This document shows, in pieces, positions 51,682 through 59,510 of a DNA stretch of 64,000 nucleotides (position 1 is its first letter; each line of letters starts with the position of its first letter). The position numbers and the translations under genes were made by a program. The DNA comes from Pirellulales bacterium (GTDB lineage Bacteria > Planctomycetota > Planctomycetia > Pirellulales > JADZDJ01). Under the pieces are notes generated by a model. That model had not been told where the DNA came from. It made no database searches and saw only the letters and a program-made list of their open reading frames with translations. Where the stretch lies: assembly GCA_035499655.1 (NCBI GenBank), contig DATJYL010000064.1, positions 1 to 64,000 of the forward strand, in the 5' to 3' direction.

Positions 51682-52072
51682 AAATTCAACCTTAATCCAC
51701 CGGTGGACAATGAGGAATAAGCATAGCACATCGAACACATCAAAAAACTTATTCGAGAATTGGGCCACGGGTTTGTTATGCTTCTTTTTGTTACGTGCAA
51801 CGTATTGAACGTAACACCCTTCGTGATTCGACTGCTTGATGGATTGGAGTGGTGCAGCCAATGCTTCGACGAATATAGCCCGACTGTGTCAGTCGGGCGT
51901 TGGCGGCACAAACTCACGGTTTTCTAGAAGCCGATCCATGACAAAAGGCAAACCCGCCGGGATGGTAGCCCGGCCACTGTTACGTTGGAACCAGGATATG
52001 AACGACGTGACGCCTTGCAGTACGTGCCTCTGCGGAGTTTATCCTCCGGAAGTAAGAAGCGAAAAGCAAATA
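51682..52072. other. Spacer upstream of aat with a partial copy of the 72-bp repeat
   Basis: No gene is supported. The stretch should hold the aat promoter on the minus strand. It contains the 23-bp repeat core at 51875-51897 and, at about 51940-52050, a sequence without recognisable features. Confidence 0.5.
51875..51897 (+). repeat. Core of the 72-bp repeat, copy 3
   Basis: A 23-bp match to the centre of the elements at 15052 and 63284, including the perfect CCCGACTG-tgt-CAGTCGGG hairpin. The flanking inverted ends are absent, so it is a remnant or a separate minimal hairpin. Confidence 0.75.
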
Positions 52073-52140
52073 GCAATTAGCAACTAGCTTTGCTGATTGC
52101 TCTGCTGCTGGCTCATTGCTAGCCGCTAGTTGCTAATCGC
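52073..52140. repeat. Heptamer-based inverted repeat
   Basis: GCAATTAGCAACTAGC and GCTAGTTGCTAATCGC pair at 15 of 16 positions around a 36-base loop. Both arms are built of 7-bp units (GCAATTA, GCAACTA; GTTGCTA, GCCGCTA), so the hairpin seems to have arisen from a heptamer array and its inverse. Confidence 0.6.
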
Positions 52141-52238
52141 TTCCCAAGAACGTCGGCCCGACAAAGCGCCTCTGCCTGCGATCTGCCGTTGCAACGGACC
52201 GTCGCACGGAGAAAACGAGCGCCGGGGTCGTGATAGGT

Positions 52239-52354
52239 CGATCGGCAACCGAAGTTTTAATGGGTGGGTTAGGCATTCCCCCCGCCGATCGGAGCAACCG
52301 AGCACGATTGCCCTAACGGCAATCGTGCGCAGGGCGGTAGTCCGTCCTCGGTTG
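52239..52354. ncRNA. Nested-stem element upstream of the second htrA, candidate RNA
   Basis: CGATCGGC (52239-52246) pairs with GCCGATCG (52284-52291). Next, CAACCGAG (52295-52302) pairs with CTCGGTTG (52347-52354) and encloses a perfect 11-base hairpin, GCACGATTGCC/GGCAATCGTGC with loop CTAAC, plus a small GGCGG/CCGTC stem, giving a three-way junction. The element lies 214 bp before the plus-strand htrA gene. No known family (RNase P, tmRNA, 6S, SRP) could be matched by eye, and its direction is unknown. Confidence 0.5.
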
Positions 52355-52567
52355 TAGACATCATCCAAAAACGCACGACCCCTCGGGGCCGACGAAACCG
52401 GAAACTTTTTACAAAGGCTTCCCAAGTGCAATGCCGCGCGCCAGCTGTGCCCAAGTGTAGCCAGAATACATGGCGGGAGCTTTCGACCAGCCAACGCATG
52501 CGGTATACTGTGGTTCTCTTGGGGAATAAACGCGAACTACATCGGGCCGAAAACCCTCCCTTGCCTC

Positions 52568-53755
52568 ATGGATTCTTTCAATAATCCGGCTTACTCTGGG
52601 CAAGCCGCCACGCCGCAGCAGGACCGGCGGGAACGCCCGCCCAATCGGTTGCCGTGGTTACTGTTGTTGCTATTGGGCGTGATTGTGTTGGCCTTTTTGC
52701 CCGTGCTGTTGGGGCAAATTGAATACGCCCGGACGAAAAAAGAAGTGCAGGCTTTACAGGAGTCGCTGCCGGAACTGAATTTGAAATCGCTGAGCAAGGC
52801 CTTTTCGCTGGTCTACCGCAAGGTGAAGCCCAGCGTGGTGCACATTGATACGCGGCGTGAACTACGCGCCGGACGGAATGGGTTTGCGCCCTTTTTTGGA
52901 GGTCGGCCGAATTCCCTCGAGGAAGAAGGAGAGGCGTCAGGCTGCGTCGTGGATGCGGACGGATACCTGCTCACGAACTTGCACGTCGTGGAAAACGCCA
53001 CGGAGATTACCGTCACGCTGGATGATGGACGGACGGTCACGGCGGAAGTGGTGGGAGTCGATCCGGCGCTGGATTTGGCGGTGCTGAAAATCGACGCATC
53101 GGGGTTAACTCCTATCACGTGGGGTGATAGCGACAAATTGGACGTGGGCGAAATGGTGTGGGCCATCGGCGATCCGTTTGGGTTGGATCAAACCATTACG
53201 GCGGGTATCGTCAGCGCCAAAAACCGGCGCGACTTGGGGAACAGCCCGCTGCAGGAATTTTTACAGACCGATGTGCCCATTAACCCGGGTTCCAGCGGCG
53301 GGCCGCTGGTGGATGTGAACGGCGATGTGGTGGGAATTAATTCGGCAATTTTCGGACGGACGTATCAGGGAATTAGCTTCGCCATTCCCAGCAACGTGGC
53401 CAAAGAGGTGTACGAAAAAATTCGGGCCAATGGCAAAGTGATCCGTGGATATTTGGGCGTGAGCCTGGCAACGATTACGCCCGAGCTGGCCGGGCAGTTG
53501 AAAGTGCCGGCCGAGCGAACCAATGGCGCGGTAATTATGGCCGTGACCGGCGGCTCGCCGGCGGAAAAAGCAGGACTGGAACCGGGCGATATTATCGTGG
53601 AATGGAACGGACGACCGGTGAACGAAGACCGGGAATTGCGGTTGTTAATTGCCCGCACGGAGATAGGAACTAAAGTGCCCGTGAAGTTATATCGCGATGG
53701 GAAAGAGATGATGTTGGATGTGGACGTGGTGGAGCGGCCGGCACAGTTGCAGTGA
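52568..53755 (+). CDS. Membrane-anchored HtrA/DegS-type serine protease
   Basis: A 395-residue S1C protease anchored by a single helix (about residues 29-52, PWLLLLLLGVIVLAFLPVLL) with no cleavage site, so the protease faces the periplasm. A coiled stretch follows. The triad is His in TNLHVVEN, Asp in ALDLAVLKID and Ser in NPGSSGGPL. One PDZ domain (about 300-390: GAVIMAVTGGSPAEKAGLEPGDII) closes the chain. It resembles DegS/HtrA regulators of envelope stress. It is convergent with the FtsK-like gene, from which a heptamer array separates it. Confidence 0.92.
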   Translation: MDSFNNPAYSGQAATPQQDRRERPPNRLPWLLLLLLGVIVLAFLPVLLGQIEYARTKKEVQALQESLPELNLKSLSKAFSLVYRKVKPSVVHIDTRRELRAGRNGFAPFFGGRPNSLEEEGEASGCVVDADGYLLTNLHVVENATEITVTLDDGRTVTAEVVGVDPALDLAVLKIDASGLTPITWGDSDKLDVGEMVWAIGDPFGLDQTITAGIVSAKNRRDLGNSPLQEFLQTDVPINPGSSGGPLVDVNGDVVGINSAIFGRTYQGISFAIPSNVAKEVYEKIRANGKVIRGYLGVSLATITPELAGQLKVPAERTNGAVIMAVTGGSPAEKAGLEPGDIIVEWNGRPVNEDRELRLLIARTEIGTKVPVKLYRDGKEMMLDVDVVERPAQLQ

Positions 53756-53761
53756 TGAAGT

Positions 53762-53849
53762 GCAGAGGGCAGAAGGTAGAAGACAGAAAGCAGAAGGCAG
53801 AAAGCAGAAGGCAGAAAGCAGAAAGCAGAGGGCAGAAGGCAGAAGGCAG
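53762..53849 (+). repeat. Heptamer tandem repeat GCAGAA[A/G] x12
   Basis: Twelve 7-bp units (GCAGAAA, GCAGAAG and close variants) plus four bases of a thirteenth. The array lies between the convergent ends of the htrA gene and the FtsK-like gene and is purine-only on the plus strand apart from C at unit position two. Confidence 0.9.
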
Positions 53850-53889
53850 TGAGCGATGGTCGCGGAGCCGAAAAAAAAGAGGTTCAACT

Positions 53890-56800
53890 CTATACGTTTT
53901 CGGCGGGGACGCGCAAGTTGAAGCGTTCCTGAACGATGGCCAGCCAATCGAGCGGGGGCCAAGCGTAGGGGCGGAATTTTTCCAGTCGGCCTTCTTCTTC
54001 GTTGTGGAACAGCGCCACGTTGGGCCCCAATTTGCTGGCCACGGGGGAATCGATGAGATGACTGCTGTCGTTGGCGCTCATTTGCAACAGCACGCGGAGG
54101 GCGAATTCGCGCAGAGCTTGGCGATCGAACGAGCGCTGCACGGCGGTGAACGAATCGCACCAAGCCAATGTATACACGCCGACGGCGGGCCCGTCGCGCA
54201 GAATGTTGCCCAGCAGTTGGGCGGGGGATGGTGCTTTTTCGCCGCCGCGGAAGGAATAGCCCAGGTCGCTTTCGTCTTTTCTCAAATCGCGGAAGCGGCC
54301 GAGATCGGAAATGAATAGGTAAATGGCCGCAGCCTGGCGGTCATCGGCCCCTTGCCGCCGATCCACTTCCTGAGCGATTTCGGCCAAAGTTGCGGGCAAT
54401 TCGCGCCGGCTGGCGGATTGCAGCGGGTGGGGCAACACGGTGGAAAACGCCGCCAAACCACCGCGGTAGTCAGCCAAGGGTAGATCGATGGGCAAATCGG
54501 CCGGGCGATCGTGCTCCAAAATGTAGAACCGCGCAGGGCTGCCGGCGGCCAAGCTGGCTGCCGCTCCCCCTTGCGAACGGGGCCGATGTTGGGCCGCCAG
54601 GCTTATCAGGGCGGAAGCCAGCAAGCCGATTGCAGGCTCGGCTCGCTGGCCGACAATGAGCATGTTGTCGCCGCTTTGCGGACGGAACACCGCGGCGGTG
54701 GGATCTTTGATGGCGATGGCTTCGCCCAGCCAGGCATGCACGGGGGTCGATTGCACGGGCCAATCGGCGGCGCGAAGCAGGTCGCTTAAACCGCGATTGT
54801 TGCGGATATCGGCGGGGAGATTGCCTTCGAACACAATCGGCGCGGGCTGGGGTTTAAGGGTTTGTTCCGCCACGCGCTGCTGGGTAAGTTGTTGCAAACC
54901 GTGCAAGTAAATTTCGCGTCGCTCCTCGCCCAGCCAGACAATTTGAAACGGATGGTTGCCCTGGACGGTGCCGTTGGAATCGTTGTAAATGGCTTCGCCG
55001 GGGCGCGACAACAAGCGGGCGGCGGAGTTTTCTTCGCTCAAAATCAGATGGGCGTCGGCCTCGCTGCACTGCAGCGCGATGCGGACGGCCATTTGCCCCA
55101 ACGTGCTGCGGGCCAGGCTGTAGGCACCGCCGAGAGTTTGTGAACCCAAGAGGACGTGCATGCCGAAGGCACGGCCTTGGCGAACGAGTCGATCCAAAAG
55201 CAGGGCGGCGTCCTGGGCGAGTTTATCGTCGTCAGTGAAGAGTTCTTGAAATTCGTCGACGATGAGCATGATGCGGGGCATCGAATTCGCGCCGGCGGCC
55301 GCGCGGTAGCCGGCGATATCTTGCGCGCCGACTTTACGGTACAAATCGCCGCGGCGTTTCAACTCGGCATCGAGCCGTTCGATGACGCTGAGGCCGAATT
55401 CCCGTTCGCTTTCGATGGCGATGACTCTGGCATGCGGCAAATGATGCGTGGCATAGGTTTTGAATTCGACCCCTTTTTTGAAATCGATGAGGTACAGTTC
55501 GATTTGCTCCGGGCTGTATGTCAGGGCGAGATTCGTGACCAGCGCGTGGAGGAAGGTAGATTTTCCGGATCCGGTTTTTCCTGCAATGAGTGCATGCTGC
55601 GAAGTGCCTTCGCCCAGTTGCAAGTATTGGAGCTTGGTGGCGCCGGCGCGGCCCAGCGGCACGCGGATATTTCCGGCGGTATCGCCGGTCCACCATTTAT
55701 CGCGCGACGGAGCGACGTAATCGAAGGGCACTTCCACGCGCTTGGCGGCCTTTGCGCCACGACCGACGATTTGCACCAGCGGCGTGAATTGCTCTTCCGG
55801 CGGCGGCGATTCCAAACGGAGCGGATATTTTTCGAAATCGGCATCCTGCCATACGAATTGCTTGCCGTTCCAATTGAGCGTAAGCGTGTGACGCTCCACG
55901 TCTTTCATTTCGAAGGCGGGCGGGAGCGGCAGCTTGACATCGTTCACCACTAGCACGTATACGCCGCAGCGAGCGCCGCTGCTGGCAATGCTGGTGAGGC
56001 GACGGGCCGCGGTTTCGGTAAAGTTGACCGGGAAATTGGCGACTACCAATACACGGAAGGGCTCGGCCACTTCGCCGGCAAAGACGTTGTATTCGTCGAT
56101 CGAGTGGAATTCGTTTCGCAAATACTTTTGGATGACATTTTCCATTTGCTCAGTCAAATCGGAAAGCCGGGCTTCAATGTGCGCCGGCTCCGTCCAAATG
56201 CGATTGGTGACCAGCAGTTCGTCGTGGTCGGCCAGGTGCATGAAGCCGGCAAAGTTTTCGCCCAGGCCCACGGGATCGATAATGGTAAAGCGCACCTTGC
56301 CCGGCGGAATGGAGGTGAGCATTCGCAGCATCATGTCCTGGACGGCTTCGATGGCGATGTGGCGGCCCTCGCCGGCGGCCTTGAACAACAGCGAGGCATT
56401 TTGCGGAAAGGGCAGCAGCGCAGGAAGATCGAACTGCGTGGGAATGAGCCCATTGAGCTGCGCGTCGGTGGAGATAGCGCCGGGGATGGCGTGCAAATCG
56501 ACGTGATATAGTCCGAAGGGCAAGGTGGGTGGGGCAGCAGTGGGAGGTTGCCAGGTATTCCAGCGGGGATCGTTCCAGGCGGGAAAGAAGTGCTGATGTT
56601 GCCGCACGTTTTCTTCGATGATGGCGCGGACCTTAGCCATGCCGGAGCGCCATGTTTCGGCCAGGTTGTTCCAGGCCTGATCGCGCCGCCCGCGGTTGGC
56701 CAGCGTGGCGGCGGCTGCGTGTTCTTGGGCGGAGCGAAGATCGGACTGGTAGCGCTGCTGGATTTCGTCCAGCCGGTGGGGATAAAAAGCGTGGGCCTCG

Positions 56801-57912
56801 GCCAGGGCGGAATCGCGGGTTTGTAAGAGCTCCGCTTCCGTGTGTTTGTGCTTTTCGTGAGCGGCCTGCAGAGCGGAATCGTGGCGGGCAGTGACCTCGG
56901 TGATGCTGGTTTCGAATTTTTCGCGAGAGGCTTTCAGCTCGTTGTCGCGGCGCTCGACAATTTTTCGGGATTCCTCTTTGCAGCGAGTTTTGGCTTGTTC
57001 CAACGCAGCGAAGCGGAGCCCTTCGGATTGATGCAGCATGGTGTGAAACAGCTCGTACGGTTCTACTGCGGTAGCCTTGGCTTGGCGATACAGCCAAACG
57101 AGGAGCGTTACCGAAGCTGCCGCGCCGACGGATGCACCCACAATGAGCCACGTCCAGCTTGTCCAGTTGCGGGTACCGAAAATCAGGTAACCCAAACCAC
57201 ATCCCAGGGCCAGCAGCAGAAATACGAATCCAGCCGGCCGCTTGCCAATTAGTAATTTGGGCCAGCGGAGTTGGCGGAACGCTTCTAAGTGTTTGACGGC
57301 GGCCACAGCCAGGTCGCCGAGCTGCACAGCGGCATTTTCGGGAGGAGTTTCTTCCGTGCGCCATGTTTGAGCCGGATCCGAGGCGGCAGTTTCGGCCTGC
57401 ATGGTTGGAGCCCGCCGCAGGCGTCCCAAGCGGCAGACGGCGAGATACCGATTCGCCACTTCGACCGCCTGCCGCAACACATCGTGCCGGGCCAGAATCT
57501 CTTGGTGGTCTTGATCGAATTGCAATTTGGGAGCGGTGTGCGTGGCTTCGTATACGGTGTTGGTTTCCCAGTTTTCCTCGGTCAGCCTTTTCTTGGCCTT
57601 GTTTTGGGATTTGGTGAACTCGGACTCGATGTGTTTGAGGGATGACTGCAACTCGCCGGCGGCGATGTCGTGGCGGGTTTCGTAGGCGGCTTGGGCTCCG
57701 GCCAGAGCGGAATCGAATTCGCGCTGCGTGTTGTCGCGGTCCATTTGGAACCGCATGATGGCGGATTGGCGGGCGTCGCTTAGCTCGCGTTGAATGCGGG
57801 CCGTGACGGTTTCGAACTCGGCGCGCATGTGCCGCTCCGCCTGTTCGCGTTCGGCGGAGAACCGATACAGCTCGGCCAGCATTTCACGTTGAGCGGCGGT
57901 GGAAAAAGACAT
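53890..57912 (-). CDS. EssC/EccC-like FtsK/SpoIIIE ATPase with coiled-coil and membrane segments
   Basis: A 1340-residue protein. Residues 1-160 form coiled coil, about 226-246 and 253-275 are two membrane helices, and 285-435 is again coiled coil. Three ATPase-like modules follow. The first (about 485-720) has lost its P-loop (KAAGEGRH at 511-518). The second (about 735-1010) is a full FtsK/SpoIIIE domain with Walker A GKTGSGKS at 778-785, YLIDFKKGVEF, and Walker B IMLIVDEFQE with D886/E887. The third (about 1040-1340) is degenerate (GQRAEP at 1088-1093). This three-module, two-helix plan is that of EccC/EssC motors of type VII secretion, but FHA domains are lacking. It is the last gene of a minus-strand operon with three small WXG100-like proteins. 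DNA translocation is an alternative role, though no gamma domain is seen. Confidence 0.8.
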   Translation of the reverse strand: MSFSTAAQREMLAELYRFSAEREQAERHMRAEFETVTARIQRELSDARQSAIMRFQMDRDNTQREFDSALAGAQAAYETRHDIAAGELQSSLKHIESEFTKSQNKAKKRLTEENWETNTVYEATHTAPKLQFDQDHQEILARHDVLRQAVEVANRYLAVCRLGRLRRAPTMQAETAASDPAQTWRTEETPPENAAVQLGDLAVAAVKHLEAFRQLRWPKLLIGKRPAGFVFLLLALGCGLGYLIFGTRNWTSWTWLIVGASVGAAASVTLLVWLYRQAKATAVEPYELFHTMLHQSEGLRFAALEQAKTRCKEESRKIVERRDNELKASREKFETSITEVTARHDSALQAAHEKHKHTEAELLQTRDSALAEAHAFYPHRLDEIQQRYQSDLRSAQEHAAAATLANRGRRDQAWNNLAETWRSGMAKVRAIIEENVRQHQHFFPAWNDPRWNTWQPPTAAPPTLPFGLYHVDLHAIPGAISTDAQLNGLIPTQFDLPALLPFPQNASLLFKAAGEGRHIAIEAVQDMMLRMLTSIPPGKVRFTIIDPVGLGENFAGFMHLADHDELLVTNRIWTEPAHIEARLSDLTEQMENVIQKYLRNEFHSIDEYNVFAGEVAEPFRVLVVANFPVNFTETAARRLTSIASSGARCGVYVLVVNDVKLPLPPAFEMKDVERHTLTLNWNGKQFVWQDADFEKYPLRLESPPPEEQFTPLVQIVGRGAKAAKRVEVPFDYVAPSRDKWWTGDTAGNIRVPLGRAGATKLQYLQLGEGTSQHALIAGKTGSGKSTFLHALVTNLALTYSPEQIELYLIDFKKGVEFKTYATHHLPHARVIAIESEREFGLSVIERLDAELKRRGDLYRKVGAQDIAGYRAAAGANSMPRIMLIVDEFQELFTDDDKLAQDAALLLDRLVRQGRAFGMHVLLGSQTLGGAYSLARSTLGQMAVRIALQCSEADAHLILSEENSAARLLSRPGEAIYNDSNGTVQGNHPFQIVWLGEERREIYLHGLQQLTQQRVAEQTLKPQPAPIVFEGNLPADIRNNRGLSDLLRAADWPVQSTPVHAWLGEAIAIKDPTAAVFRPQSGDNMLIVGQRAEPAIGLLASALISLAAQHRPRSQGGAAASLAAGSPARFYILEHDRPADLPIDLPLADYRGGLAAFSTVLPHPLQSASRRELPATLAEIAQEVDRRQGADDRQAAAIYLFISDLGRFRDLRKDESDLGYSFRGGEKAPSPAQLLGNILRDGPAVGVYTLAWCDSFTAVQRSFDRQALREFALRVLLQMSANDSSHLIDSPVASKLGPNVALFHNEEEGRLEKFRPYAWPPLDWLAIVQERFNLRVPAENV

Positions 57913-57990
57913 GCGTGATTTGAAGAGAGTGGCCCAGCGGGCGGTGCGTTATCGATTTTCGGCTGGATGAAGTTTCGAATGATTTGGAGT

Positions 57991-58212
57991 CTATTCGCAT
58001 TCACGTTCGGCGCGGCCCAGCACTTCGGCCAGGGCGGCGATGGCGTCCAAGGCGGCCGATAATTGCGGTTCCAGCGGATCGAGATAGTTTTCCTCGAAGC
58101 GGAGCCGGTTGTCGTCGTGCCAGTGTTCTTTGGTCGACTCCCACTGCAGGCGCAAGGTTTTGTAGGCGGAGGCAATTTTCGCGGAGCCGCTCGTTAAATC
58201 GGCAATTTTCAT
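57991..58212 (-). CDS. Short WXG100-like helical protein
   Basis: A 73-residue, highly charged helical protein. The central HWHDDNRLRF places Trp, Asp at +2 and Phe at +8, the spacing of the WXG100 turn, and it is nearly superimposable on TWRDQEHERF of the 90-residue protein upstream in the operon. Helices precede (AKIASAYKTLRLQWEST) and follow (LEPQLSAALDAIAALAEVLG). Its ATG overlaps the stop of the 222-residue gene (ATGA). It may pair with another small protein of the operon as a substrate or assembly factor. Confidence 0.7.
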   Translation of the reverse strand: MKIADLTSGSAKIASAYKTLRLQWESTKEHWHDDNRLRFEENYLDPLEPQLSAALDAIAALAEVLGRAERECE

Positions 58213-58877
58213 GGGAGGCTGGACTCCGCGGCGCGGGGGTTAACGCTGCCGGCTGGCTGGGGCGATGAGCTGTTTTGAGGTGTAGATTGATCCGCATTTT
58301 TTTCGGCCGGCGAGGCGGCAAGCTCGTCGGTTGGCCGAGCCATCGACTGGCCAGGCTTGTTGGCGGCGAGCTCTTCCCAGGTGATGGCCGCGGGAGTTCT
58401 GCCCGAGGTGTACTGTTCCAAGGCCATGCTCATCCGCTCCAAAAGGACCATAGCGTGTGGAATATCGCCGTCGAGCAGGCCCATGAGTTGTTGCACGGGT
58501 CCTTGAAATTCGTCGACGGCGCGGCGGGCGGCCATGGTCCAGCGCCGCACGGTCTGAAGCTTCTCTTCGGCGTGTTCCAGGCGATGCTTGGCCATTTCGA
58601 CCGCTTTTTTTTCGTCGTCGCAGGAGGGAATGTAATCGCCAATTTGCTTGTAAGTGCGGGCGTGGGCCAATTCGTCTTTGGCACGAGCCACGGCATCATA
58701 ACCGCGGCGGACTTCCGCTTGCCAATGGCCGGGTTGCTCCACGGTAATCCAATCCATGGCGCGGCGGACTTCCAATTGGATGTCGGTCAGCGCGCGGCGG
58801 ACGGCGCCGGCAAAATCGACCAGGTCGGCGCGAAATTCGCCAATGGCGGCAACCTCGGTGACGCGGGCTTCAGACAT
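58209..58877 (-). CDS. Helical protein with WXG100-like turn and disordered tail
   Basis: A 222-residue soluble protein. The first 150 residues are long amphipathic helices with coiled-coil character. GHWQAEVRRGYD places a Trp, Ala at +2 and Tyr at +8, like the WXG100 turn, between two helices (VRRALTDIQLEVRRAMDW and AVARAKDELAHAR). The last 60 residues are rich in Ser, Pro, Gln and Asn and probably disordered. No signal peptide is present. It could be a longer WXG/LXG-type secreted partner or a cytoplasmic adaptor. It lies second in the operon, 49 bp after the WXG100-like gene. Confidence 0.65.
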   Translation of the reverse strand: MSEARVTEVAAIGEFRADLVDFAGAVRRALTDIQLEVRRAMDWITVEQPGHWQAEVRRGYDAVARAKDELAHARTYKQIGDYIPSCDDEKKAVEMAKHRLEHAEEKLQTVRRWTMAARRAVDEFQGPVQQLMGLLDGDIPHAMVLLERMSMALEQYTSGRTPAAITWEELAANKPGQSMARPTDELAASPAEKNADQSTPQNSSSPQPAGSVNPRAAESSLP

Positions 58878-58926
58878 GAATGGCCCTGCTCAGAAGTGAT
58901 AGAAATCGGAAAGGATCGGTACTTTT

Positions 58927-59199
58927 TTAGCGCTGCTGCAAATACTCTTCAATTCGCTCCGCCTTTCGCAGCAAGAACGGAACGTACTGATTGGTGATGT
59001 CAACGAACCGTGATAAGGTGCGCAGTTGTTGCTCGAATTCTTCGAGGAAGCGTTCGTGCTCTTGGTCGCGCCAGGTGGAGCCGAGGGTGGTCAATTGCCG
59101 TTGGGCGTTTTGCATTTGCTCCAGCATTTCGTCGTTGAATTGCTTGAGATGTTGCACAAAGCGGCGCAATTCAGCCGGATCGACAATGGCCTGCGGCAT
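58927..59199 (-). CDS. WXG100-like protein
   Basis: A 90-residue protein from the ATG at 59199 (MPQAIVDPAELRRFVQHL), behind GAGGAA; the longer frame is rejected. It is a helical hairpin: helix 1 (DPAELRRFVQHLKQFNDEMLEQM), a turn TWRDQEHERF with Trp and Phe at +8 as in ESAT-6-type proteins but Asp in place of Gly, and helix 2 (LEEFEQQLRTLSRFVDIT) ending in a charged tail. Size and plan match WXG100 substrates of type VII secretion. It is the first gene of the operon that ends with the EssC-like ATPase. Confidence 0.78.
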   Translation of the reverse strand: MPQAIVDPAELRRFVQHLKQFNDEMLEQMQNAQRQLTTLGSTWRDQEHERFLEEFEQQLRTLSRFVDITNQYVPFLLRKAERIEEYLQQR

Positions 59200-59239
59200 A
59201 GGAAAATTCCTCGCGAATTTGAAATTCCACCCTAACTCT

Positions 59240-59245
59240 ATCATA
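59240..59245 (-). promoter_or_regulatory. Possible -10 element of the WXG100-like operon
   Basis: On the minus strand this reads TATGAT, 41 bp upstream of the start of the first operon gene. A -35 match is weak, so the assignment is tentative. Confidence 0.3.
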
Positions 59246-59313
59246 CCCGCTGGGGGGCGAAAAAAACGACCTCTAGCCAAGGTTTTCCGTGCTGGCAGAG
59301 ATGATTTATCGGC

Positions 59314-59343
59314 TTGACCCAGCGTCGGAAACGGTCCTATAAT
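59314..59343 (+). promoter_or_regulatory. Sigma-70 promoter of dnaG-rpoD
   Basis: TTGACC at 59314-59319 and a consensus TATAAT at 59338-59343 are separated by 18 bp. The spacing and sequence fit the housekeeping sigma factor, which the second gene of the transcript encodes. About 165 bp of leader precede dnaG. Confidence 0.75.
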
Positions 59344-59510
59344 CGACGCGTTGCCACGGATGGCAAGCCGGTTTTCATTCAGAGGGTTGAAAATTGGCAA
59401 TGGTAGGGTCAGGGTGGGCCCTCGGGCCGAGTTCTTTGCATCGATGACCTAGAAGTTCGACGCCGGCCACATCCCCCTTTCCCCCCGTAAGCACCGCAAA
59501 GGAGTTGTCG

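Noticed and set aside
52100-52560. RNase P RNA, tmRNA, 6S or SRP RNA in the htrA spacer
   Set aside because: The conserved core words of these RNAs were looked for and not found, although the region is structured.
52568-53755. HtrA gene as the mycosin-like protease of the type VII-like operon
   Set aside because: It lies on the other strand, converges on the operon and is a trypsin-type S1C protease, not a subtilisin; proximity alone is not evidence.
53890-57912. Chromosomal FtsK DNA translocase
   Set aside because: There is no four-helix FtsK membrane domain and no C-terminal gamma domain, and three ATPase-like modules are present instead.
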